A DNA stretch of 64,000 nucleotides. Source: Bacteroidota bacterium. GTDB taxonomy: Bacteria > Bacteroidota > Bacteroidia > Bacteroidales > F082. The position numbers were made by a program, and so were the translations under genes. Each line of letters starts with the position of its first letter. Position 1 is the stretch's first letter. Shown here in pieces: positions 1 through 6,761 of this stretch. The stretch spans positions 62,001 to 126,000 of the forward strand of contig WOUZ01000001.1 in NCBI GenBank assembly GCA_009773165.1. Direction: 5' to 3'. The notes under the pieces were generated by a model, which did no database searches, was not told where the DNA came from, and worked only from the letters and a program-made list of their open reading frames with translations.

Positions 1-2
1 AA

Positions 3-296
3 AACAATGTCATCACCCCTGACCTGCTTCAAGAGGAACTTACGCTTGATTTAAAGAACACTGCCACCGTTGCACCAGCCACAAAAACCGTCATCCCCGA
101 AAATCTGGATGCTTTTGATGGACATTTATACAAATATGTAATTGAGCAAACAGAGAAAGAATTATTGCTGAAAACAATCGCTCACACCAAAGGCAATCAA
201 GCCAAAGCCTCACGAATGTTAGGGATATCCCGCGCGATGCTTTATGAGCGGATGGAGAAATTTAATATCCATCATCAGGATTTAAATGACAATTAG
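3..296 (+). CDS. C-terminal end of a sigma-54-dependent (NtrC-type) regulator, 5' truncated
   Basis: The open frame enters from the left edge and stops at 294-296. The last ~45 residues form a Fis-type helix-turn-helix: GNQAKASRMLGIS followed by RAMLYERMEKF is the usual HTH_8 pattern (G-N-x-x-x-A-A-x-x-L-G-I-S). The part before it is a linker starting NVITPDLL, as found after the AAA+ ATPase domain of NtrC-family proteins. The receiver and AAA+ domains would lie outside the window, so the signal it senses is unknown. Known of the family: enhancer binding and ATP-driven activation of RpoN promoters. Not seen: any clear -24/-12 site in the next few hundred bases. Confidence 0.85.
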   Translation, partial: NNVITPDLLQEELTLDLKNTATVAPATKTVIPENLDAFDGHLYKYVIEQTEKELLLKTIAHTKGNQAKASRMLGISRAMLYERMEKFNIHHQDLNDN

Positions 297-482
297 TGTA
301 TGAAAATAATACACCCTGTATGAAAAGCATGCAATAAAGATTGGAATTAACACATATTCAAGACATAAATTTTGTCAGTAATTTTCTATTTTACTGATTT
401 ACTGCTTTTTACCAACTTTGGCACACTGATTGTATATTGAGGCCGCGATAAACACTATTAATTAACAAATAAATTTATTATC

Positions 483-1085
483 ATGAGAAATCTCGTAAAA
501 ACCATTTTTGCATTTGCAATCGCTGGCGTACTTTTCACAAGCTGCGCTAAAGCTCCTGAAGTAGAAATCACCAACGCTAAAGCCGCTATCGAAGCAGTTA
601 AAGCTGTTGAAGCAGAACGTTATGTACCTGCTGAATTCAAAGCATTACAGGATTCATTAAATGTTGCTTTATTAGAAGTTGAAAACCAGAATGCTAAATT
701 CGCTCTTTTCAGAAGCTACAAAAAAGCAACTGCTACTTTAGCTAGCGTAAACACTTTATCAGAACAAGTTAAAGTTAATGCAGCTACTCGCAAGGAAGAA
801 GTAAAAAATCAAGCACAACAGTCTTTAGCTGAAGTAACTACTTTAGTTGCTGAAGTAAAAGAATTATTAGCTGCTGCACCCAAAGGAAAAGAAGGCAAGG
901 AAGCTCTCGAAGCCATTCAGGGGGATGTGGTTTTAGTTGAGTCATTCCTTGCCGAGGTTTCCACACTTATCAACAATGGTGATTATCTTACCGCTGTTGA
1001 CAAGGTGAAAGCTGCTGGCGAAAAAGCTGCTTCATTGAAAACTGAACTTGAAGAAGCTATTGCTAAGAAAAAAGGCCGCAAGTAA
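483..1085 (+). CDS. Alanine/lysine-rich helical lipoprotein (DUF4398-like)
   Basis: A 200-residue protein with a signal peptide and a lipobox (LFTSC, Cys about residue 21), so probably a lipoprotein. The mature part is almost entirely helical, rich in Ala, Glu, Lys and Val, with no Cys or Trp. Residues ~35-100 (AVEAERYVPAEF, FRSYKKATATL) resemble the N-terminal part of the next gene's product (EQEAEKYAPGLI, FLRDYNTVIQL), an L,D-transpeptidase. This suggests both use the same helical module, perhaps for binding peptidoglycan or each other. It has its own strong terminator, so it is probably expressed separately and abundantly. A one-mismatch -7 box (CAACTTTG, 413-420) lies upstream. Function not established. 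Confidence 0.8.
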   Translation: MRNLVKTIFAFAIAGVLFTSCAKAPEVEITNAKAAIEAVKAVEAERYVPAEFKALQDSLNVALLEVENQNAKFALFRSYKKATATLASVNTLSEQVKVNAATRKEEVKNQAQQSLAEVTTLVAEVKELLAAAPKGKEGKEALEAIQGDVVLVESFLAEVSTLINNGDYLTAVDKVKAAGEKAASLKTELEEAIAKKKGRK

Positions 1086-1138
1086 GATCAAACTTACCGC
1101 TCAGTGCATATTAATCACTGTCCGTAATTAACTTACTC

Positions 1139-1171
1139 AAAACCCCGGAAGGTGCATCCTGCCGGGGTTTT
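1139..1171 (+). terminator. Rho-independent terminator after the helical lipoprotein
   Basis: AAAACCCCGG (1139-1148) pairs with CCGGGGTTTT (1162-1171) across a 13-nt loop. It lies 54 bp after the stop and before the promoter of the next operon. Confidence 0.85.
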
Positions 1172-1225
1172 GCATTGTAATTTGAGTATATTATTAACAG
1201 TATCTTTTCATTGCAAAATTTGAAT

Positions 1226-1233
1226 TAATTTTG
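1226..1233 (+). promoter_or_regulatory. -7 promoter box TAATTTTG for the L,D-transpeptidase operon
   Basis: Exact match to the Bacteroidetes -7 consensus TAnnTTTG, followed by C. The predicted transcript would begin near 1240, which argues against the in-frame GTG at 1239 as the start of the next gene and for the ATG at 1311. Confidence 0.6.
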
Positions 1234-1310
1234 CACCCGTGAAAATAAAAGTTAACAATTTAAAAAGCTATCCAACATCTCATTACGGTAAGACAACCGC
1301 CCGATCACCC

Positions 1311-2411
1311 ATGAAAAAGATTCTCTTTATTCTTCTTATATTACTTTTCTTAACCATTTCGACCTTTGCCACGCTGTATTATCTGGCTCCCAAGCCACCT
1401 TTGTCGATTTTGGAACAATTGCACCGAACCATAGCAACAGCAAAAGAACAGGAGGCCGAAAAATACGCCCCCGGACTTATTAAGGAAGCTGAAATCTTTT
1501 TTGAAGGAGCTAAAGAAGCTCTACAAAAAGAAAATGAAAAAACTTTTTTTCTTCGCGATTACAATACCGTCATCCAACTTGTTGAGAGCGCCACTGCTAA
1601 AGCCACAGAGGCTACAAAAAAAGTAACCGAAGACAAACAAAGCTTAAGCGAATCGTTGCAAAAAAAACTTATTGTTGTCAGCCATAAGATTGATCATTTT
1701 GACGAAACATATGCTCATCTTCCTCTCAACAAAAAGGCCAGGAAAGATTTTACGAATGCAAAACTCAAATATCTTGAGTCAAAAAAAGCCTATGAACGTA
1801 AGGCTTATCTATTGGTTGGCAACAATTTAGACGAAGCTAACAAACTTATCAGCAAATCAGTTGATGCTGCGCACGATCATCTGAGCAGTTATTTCAATGA
1901 CCTGCCTTTATGGAAAAGATGGCATCAGGAAACTGTTGAATGGTCGCGCAAAAATGGAGGAACAGCAATTGTTGTGGATAAATTTGCACACATGTGCTAT
2001 GTTTACAAAGGTGGTAAAGAAATTAAACGATTCAATGCCGAATTAGGTCCAAACTGGATTGGAACAAAAAAATACAGAGGTGATAAAGCAACTCCTGAAG
2101 GTAAATATCACGTTACCAAGAAAAAAGCCGGTAGTCAAACAATATATTATAAAGCATTGCTAATCAACTATCCCAATGAAGAAGATAAAATCAGGTACAA
2201 CAAGAACGTACGCAATGGCAGCATTCCAAAACGAGGAATTGGAAATTTGATCGAGCTTCATGGAGGTGGCGGCAAAGGCATAAATTGGACTGAAGGTTGT
2301 GTAGCCTTAACCAATGAAGATATTGATAAGCTATGGAATTACGTAAGTACCGGAACACCTATCACCATTGTAGGATCACTGCGTAGTTTACACGAAATTA
2401 ACGGACGATAA
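1311..2411 (+). CDS. L,D-transpeptidase (YkuD domain) with N-terminal anchor and helical domain
   Basis: A 366-residue protein. An N-terminal membrane segment (KKILFILLILLFLTIS) anchors it; residues ~35-200 are helical and resemble the lipoprotein encoded upstream; the C-terminal ~150 residues are a YkuD domain. The catalytic signature is present: His317 in LHGGGGKG and Cys330 in TEGCVAL. Known of the family: 3-3 cross-linking of peptidoglycan or attachment of proteins to it, via an acyl-Cys intermediate in the periplasm. The start at 1311 was chosen over GTG 1239 because the -7 box lies at 1226-1233 and the anchor then sits at the N-terminus. The next gene, another YkuD protein, begins 5 bp after the stop. 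Confidence 0.85.
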   Translation: MKKILFILLILLFLTISTFATLYYLAPKPPLSILEQLHRTIATAKEQEAEKYAPGLIKEAEIFFEGAKEALQKENEKTFFLRDYNTVIQLVESATAKATEATKKVTEDKQSLSESLQKKLIVVSHKIDHFDETYAHLPLNKKARKDFTNAKLKYLESKKAYERKAYLLVGNNLDEANKLISKSVDAAHDHLSSYFNDLPLWKRWHQETVEWSRKNGGTAIVVDKFAHMCYVYKGGKEIKRFNAELGPNWIGTKKYRGDKATPEGKYHVTKKKAGSQTIYYKALLINYPNEEDKIRYNKNVRNGSIPKRGIGNLIELHGGGGKGINWTEGCVALTNEDIDKLWNYVSTGTPITIVGSLRSLHEINGR

Positions 2412-2416
2412 TCACT

Positions 2417-3175
2417 ATGAATCAGTTAAGAAATACTTCGGGTCAATCAGAAAGTGTTAATTCCCCGATAAAAAAGCCAAAGCCAAATGCTAAAAGGGTT
2501 AGAAATGCACGTTTCATAATTCTTATATTTGGCCTGCTTACCTCCATTATGTTGTCAGCATTTGTTATAAAAAACCAATTGATTCTTCAGGAAAAAGCTC
2601 TTCTTATTTTTCATTCCAACGATCATGCAAAATCATTTGATCGCATAGCATCACGTTCTCCAAAAAAATACGATGTGTCGCTTTCAAAAGATATCGATAA
2701 TACTGACAAAGCTTTAAAAGCTTTTTTACCAAAGCAAACCTATATTGTCATCAACACCACCGGAAACAATTTCAAGCTTTTTGACGCTAATGGAAAAGCT
2801 CTCCGGGAAGGATTAGTTTCGACCGGTAGTTTTACAATACTAAAAGCAGGTGACAATCGCCAGTGGATGTTTAAAACACCCCGTGGTCAACTTAAAATTT
2901 TAAGAAAAACCAAGGATCCTGTGTGGAAGCGACCTGACTGGGCATTTATCGAAGAAGGTCTTAAAGTTCCTTCGGCTAATCATCCATCACGTTTTGAATA
3001 TGGTACTTTAGGTGATTACAGTATGAGTTTGGGTGATGGGTACATGATTCATGGCACGCTGTACAAACGTTTTTTGGGTCTGCCAGTAACCCATGGGTGT
3101 ATACGAATGGGTGATGAAGACCTGGAAGATGTTTTTAATACACTCAAAATTGGTTCAAAAGTATATATCTATTAG
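2417..3175 (+). CDS. Second L,D-transpeptidase (YkuD domain), membrane-anchored
   Basis: A 252-residue protein. A basic cytoplasmic N-terminus (about 30 residues) precedes one membrane segment (FIILIFGLLTSIMLSAFVI). The YkuD domain occupies about residues 105-252: His212 in MIHGTLYK and Cys228 in THGCIRM form the H...HGC-R motif. It differs from its upstream neighbour in having the classic THGC(I)RM form and no helical domain. The 5-bp gap to the gene before and 14-bp gap to the gene after suggest one transcript. Likely role: peptidoglycan cross-linking or trimming alongside its neighbour; the substrate cannot be read from the sequence. Confidence 0.87.
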   Translation: MNQLRNTSGQSESVNSPIKKPKPNAKRVRNARFIILIFGLLTSIMLSAFVIKNQLILQEKALLIFHSNDHAKSFDRIASRSPKKYDVSLSKDIDNTDKALKAFLPKQTYIVINTTGNNFKLFDANGKALREGLVSTGSFTILKAGDNRQWMFKTPRGQLKILRKTKDPVWKRPDWAFIEEGLKVPSANHPSRFEYGTLGDYSMSLGDGYMIHGTLYKRFLGLPVTHGCIRMGDEDLEDVFNTLKIGSKVYIY

Positions 3176-3189
3176 CTAATAATGCCAAT

Positions 3190-4092
3190 ATGAATTCATT
3201 TTCACAAAAAGATAGCAACGGTCAACATACGGATAAACAGCAAAATGCAATTTTGTGGTTTTTTTCCTGGTTTATCCGTCGTCCGGGAATGCAGTTGTTG
3301 TTTTTGATCATTGCAATAACTTTGCCGGCTATTATTATAGCACTAACTGTTCTCATTCCGGCTGCAGCATTCAGCCCCATGCCGGTGAAAGCCGAATCCA
3401 ATGATAAAGCTGATTCTACCCTAACAAAAAAGGTTGAAGCGACAGCCGACCAGCATCCACTCTATCTCAACATCCTTAATAAAGAGCAAAAACTCAGTTT
3501 TTTTCAAAACAGGCTTGAGTTGGCACGTCAAGACTCAATCTACCTTGTTCTCAACCTTCAGGATAGTGTTTTGGATATCGAAATAAAAGGGCTTCCTGTA
3601 CAACGTTGCAAAATACAAAGTTATAATGCCAGCAGTCGGCTGAAAGCAGCTCAGCACGAAGACTTACAAAAATGGCTTGAAACACCTTTTACTCTTCAAG
3701 GGGAGATTTCAACGATACCAAAAGTTCCAGTGTTATTAGTAGACGCCCCCAAAGACACAACTGAAGCCGCGAAGCTGCCTAAAAAGCCTATGGAACCAGA
3801 AAAAACAGCTGTTTTCTTCACACTGCTTTTCGACAAAAACCTTGTCATTGAAATAGAACAAACGGAGACTATCCTACCTGAGGAGGAAGGACTGATGCTA
3901 AATTACCAGCACCGTTTTGACTCAATATTTAGCAGAACTCTAATGCAAAAAATCACACAACCGATGCCTCAACAACTTCCAATTCACATAAAACTGAGAA
4001 TGAACGAAGGTGATGCAAGAGCTATTTACAGATCAATACCGCATTCGAAATATGCTAAACTGATCATAAACCCTCTTGATGAGTCGATGTAG
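3190..4092 (+). CDS. Membrane-anchored protein of unknown function, third gene of the L,D-transpeptidase operon
   Basis: A 300-residue protein that I do not recognise. One transmembrane segment lies near residues 35-58 (LLFLIIAITLPAIIIALTVL), after a cytoplasmic stretch that contains FIRRPG. The remaining ~240 residues would be periplasmic; they are Lys/Glu/Pro-rich in the middle (a run with KPMEPEK) and end in a short globular-looking part. No catalytic motif is apparent. It is the last gene of the operon, 14 bp after the second transpeptidase, so a partner or scaffold role for those enzymes is an inference from position only. Confidence 0.7.
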   Translation: MNSFSQKDSNGQHTDKQQNAILWFFSWFIRRPGMQLLFLIIAITLPAIIIALTVLIPAAAFSPMPVKAESNDKADSTLTKKVEATADQHPLYLNILNKEQKLSFFQNRLELARQDSIYLVLNLQDSVLDIEIKGLPVQRCKIQSYNASSRLKAAQHEDLQKWLETPFTLQGEISTIPKVPVLLVDAPKDTTEAAKLPKKPMEPEKTAVFFTLLFDKNLVIEIEQTETILPEEEGLMLNYQHRFDSIFSRTLMQKITQPMPQQLPIHIKLRMNEGDARAIYRSIPHSKYAKLIINPLDESM

Positions 4093-4289
4093 GATTTCTT
4101 CTTTCAAAACTGATTTTCTAAAATAAATATCATCTAATATTTCTGAAGATAAGTAACAGCTTGGAAATGATATTAAACAAATCTGTCTTACAGAAGTTTT
4201 TAAACACTTGCAGCTTTTCCAAATCATATACAAATAGCGTGTTTAAACGTTAGTAATAGTACTTATTTGCTTTTATTTATCACTTGTAT

Positions 4290-4297
4290 TACTTTCG
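4290..4297 (+). promoter_or_regulatory. -7-like box TACTTTCG before the esterase
   Basis: One mismatch to TAnnTTTG. The predicted start of transcription (about 4304) lies after the TTG at 4267 and before the GTG at 4321, which supports the GTG as the translation start of the esterase. Confidence 0.4.
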
Positions 4298-4320
4298 TGA
4301 CCTATAAAAAGCAATCATTC

Positions 4321-5274
4321 GTGAAAATCCAGATCATTTTTTTGTTCTTATCTATTGCTACAGCTTGTTTTTCTCAACAGGAAAAGCCAAATGATTTGCC
4401 CAAAGTTAGTACAGGAAAATTGGATCATTTTGATGCTTTCCCTTCAGTGAACGTTCAGCCGCGCAATGTTGATGTGTGGCTACCTGAAAGTTACGATTCA
4501 TCATCCCGCTATTCTGTTATCTATTTTCACGACGGACAGATGTTGTTTGATTCCACTTCAACCTGGAACGGACAGGAATGGGGACTGGATGAAACAGCAG
4601 GGAGATTGATTGCAAACAGCCTGGCACGTCCGTTTATCATCGTAGCAATTTGGAATACAAAGCTGCGTCATAGTGAGTATTTTCCTCAAAAAGCTTTCAT
4701 GCAATTGTCATCATCCTTTCGTGATTCTTTGTTAACCCATAGTCGTCGAAATAGTGAAACAGCATTATTTCAATCTGATATTCAATCAGATGCTTATTTG
4801 CGTTTTGTTGTTTCAGAACTGAAACCTTTTATTGACAAGCAATATTCAACACTTCCCGATCGGGAAAATACATTTATTGCAGGTTCGAGCATGGGAGGTC
4901 TGATTTCAATGTATGCCGTGTGTGAATATCCGAATGTTTTTGGTGGTGCAGCATGCCTTTCGACACATTGGCCTGGTATTTTCACGCTTGAAAACAACCC
5001 TGTTCCTGATGCCTTTTTGAATTACCTTAGAAACAATATGACTGATTCGAATAATCATCGTTGGTATTTCGATCATGGTACAGAAACTCTTGATCAACTT
5101 TATGGTGAAACTCAAGTTAAAGTTGATGAACTATTTTATACGAAGGGGTATTCTGACAAAAATTATGTAAGTCTGCGCTTCGAAGGTGCCGAACATACAG
5201 AAAAAGCATGGTGCAATCGAGTTGAAATACCATTGCAATTTCTATTGCCACTTCTTCACAAAAAACAACCATGA
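4321..5274 (+). CDS. Secreted esterase, alpha/beta hydrolase of the esterase D / enterochelin-esterase type
   Basis: About 317 residues from a GTG start, with a signal peptide ending near CFSQ. The fold is indicated by VDVWLPESYD, then VIYFHDGQMLFD (oxyanion-hole region), then the nucleophile elbow GSSMGG, and a late His in EGAEHTEKAW. These are the features of the putative-esterase family (Pfam Esterase), which includes Fes-type and feruloyl/acetyl-xylan esterases. It is exported, so it probably acts on an ester in the periplasm or outside. Its stop overlaps the next start by 4 bases (ATGA, 5271-5274), so it is translationally coupled to a beta-barrel/SPOR protein. The substrate is unknown. 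Confidence 0.8.
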   Translation: MKIQIIFLFLSIATACFSQQEKPNDLPKVSTGKLDHFDAFPSVNVQPRNVDVWLPESYDSSSRYSVIYFHDGQMLFDSTSTWNGQEWGLDETAGRLIANSLARPFIIVAIWNTKLRHSEYFPQKAFMQLSSSFRDSLLTHSRRNSETALFQSDIQSDAYLRFVVSELKPFIDKQYSTLPDRENTFIAGSSMGGLISMYAVCEYPNVFGGAACLSTHWPGIFTLENNPVPDAFLNYLRNNMTDSNNHRWYFDHGTETLDQLYGETQVKVDELFYTKGYSDKNYVSLRFEGAEHTEKAWCNRVEIPLQFLLPLLHKKQP

Positions 5275-6533
5275 TTATGAAATCATTGGGAAAGCTAAAT
5301 ATATTCAGCTTTTTTTTTGTCATTTGTTTCCTTGGTATGTTTCCATGCACGCTAACAGCTCAAAAATACAGTAAAGCGCAAAGCCCTGCTTATCATAGTT
5401 ACTACAATCCATGGATAGCCCGCGTTTCAGGAGGTGCTGGCATTTTTTTGGGCGACATTAAACAAAACCCACTGCTACCTTCAGGAACAAGGAAAAGCGA
5501 GTGGAGGTTTGGAGGTTCTCTTTCAGTAGAATATCGTTTTAATCCTGTTCTTAGTCTTCGTGGACAATCGCTTTACACAGGCCTTGCCGGAACAAAAACA
5601 TCAGCAAATCGATATTTTAATTCTGACCTTGTTGAAGGCACTATAGGCATTGGCTTTTACCCCGTGAATATTTTTTCAACTTCAAACGGCCGTGTTGCTG
5701 AATTTTATCTGATTGCTGGTTTTGGTGTTGCAAATTTCAACTCTAAGCTATATGAGTTATCTACTGAAAATCTCGTTTCTTCTTCAGGAAGCGGCAGCGG
5801 GATTGGAATTGGTGGAATGACACTCGAACCAATACTTACAGCGGGTTTCGGCGTTGATTTTACACTTACAGAAAATTGGATGATCAGTTTTGAAACAACA
5901 AATAAATTATTAACAAATGATTTACTCGATCTAACAGATTCAAACTTCCCATACGATGTTTACAACTTTACAAGCTTAGGTTTAGCCTATAGGTTTGGAA
6001 TGAAGTCAGCCGGAAAAGTCACAGGAATAAAAGTAAAAGAAACAACCGCAGAGGATATCTATATTTCAACCCTGCCTGTCAATCCCGAAACACAGCCATC
6101 TATTAAAGAAGAAGTAAAAACAGAAGAATTACCACTATTAAACGCAGTAATTACAATAAAAGAAATTGAATCAGCACAAACTGTTGAAGAAAGTACAATA
6201 ATTCCAACTCCATTAGTTGAAACGTTGCTACCAGCAAACAATGATATAAAGGGATTAAAATCAACAGGTTACAGGGTTCAAATACTTGCTAGTTCTAAAA
6301 AAATCAATTTAGAAACTCTTTCTAAGAAAACAGGTATTGCCGCTGACCTAATTTCTGAAAGTATATATAACGGACTATTTATTTATACAACCGGTTCATA
6401 CGAAAATTACGAACAAGTTGTTGTGGCACGCAAAACGATCAGAAACAAACCAGCTACAGCTGATGCTTTTGTAGTTTATTTTGAAGAAGGGCAACGTCAA
6501 AAAACGCTTCCTATAAAACCAAAACAAAACTAG
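5271..6533 (+). CDS. Outer-membrane beta-barrel protein with C-terminal SPOR-like domain
   Basis: A 420-residue protein with a signal peptide (FFFVICFLGMFPCTLTAQ). Residues ~40-240 carry short alternating strands ending in aromatic residues and a glycine-rich turn (SGSGSGIGIGG), as in an outer-membrane barrel. Residues ~250-320 are a Glu/Thr-rich linker. The last ~85 residues (GYRVQILASSKKI ... AFVVYFEEGQR) look like a SPOR domain, known to bind denuded peptidoglycan strands. The combination would tie the outer membrane to the wall. Start ATG 5271 overlaps the esterase stop; MKS at 5277 is an alternative. Confidence 0.7.
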   Translation: MIMKSLGKLNIFSFFFVICFLGMFPCTLTAQKYSKAQSPAYHSYYNPWIARVSGGAGIFLGDIKQNPLLPSGTRKSEWRFGGSLSVEYRFNPVLSLRGQSLYTGLAGTKTSANRYFNSDLVEGTIGIGFYPVNIFSTSNGRVAEFYLIAGFGVANFNSKLYELSTENLVSSSGSGSGIGIGGMTLEPILTAGFGVDFTLTENWMISFETTNKLLTNDLLDLTDSNFPYDVYNFTSLGLAYRFGMKSAGKVTGIKVKETTAEDIYISTLPVNPETQPSIKEEVKTEELPLLNAVITIKEIESAQTVEESTIIPTPLVETLLPANNDIKGLKSTGYRVQILASSKKINLETLSKKTGIAADLISESIYNGLFIYTTGSYENYEQVVVARKTIRNKPATADAFVVYFEEGQRQKTLPIKPKQN

Positions 6534-6567
6534 TACAAGGATGTCTTTTAGGCTAACATAAAATTAA

Positions 6568-6575
6568 TACCTTTG
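6568..6575 (+). promoter_or_regulatory. -7 promoter box TACCTTTG for the 39-residue microprotein
   Basis: Exact TAnnTTTG match, 28 bp before the ATG at 6603 and after the stop of the barrel/SPOR gene. It is the main evidence that the tiny reading frame downstream is a real gene. Confidence 0.6.
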
Positions 6576-6602
6576 TCCAGTAAACAGTAAGAATATCAAA
6601 CC

Positions 6603-6722
6603 ATGCATAAGAGTGATTTTGATTATCAGCCCGACAAAGACGATTTACCCAAGAATATAACTTTTTGGATTATCATCTCAGCCCTTGCTGCTGCACTGTA
6701 TCTGTCACAGATACTTGTATAA
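6603..6722 (+). CDS. Single-pass membrane microprotein (39 residues), unknown function
   Basis: The frame runs from ATG 6603 to TAA 6720-6722. The product begins with an acidic, soluble stretch (DFDYQPDKDDLPKN) and ends with one hydrophobic segment (FWIIISALAAALYLSQILV), consistent with an inner-membrane microprotein with a short cytoplasmic face. A perfect -7 box lies 28 bp upstream and the frame fills the gap between two converging larger genes. I do not recognise a family. Confidence rests on the promoter and on the clear soluble/membrane partition. Confidence 0.55.
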   Translation: MHKSDFDYQPDKDDLPKNITFWIIISALAAALYLSQILV

Positions 6723-6761
6723 ATTGATCTCTGAAGTTTTTAGGAAAACAAAACCAATTAC

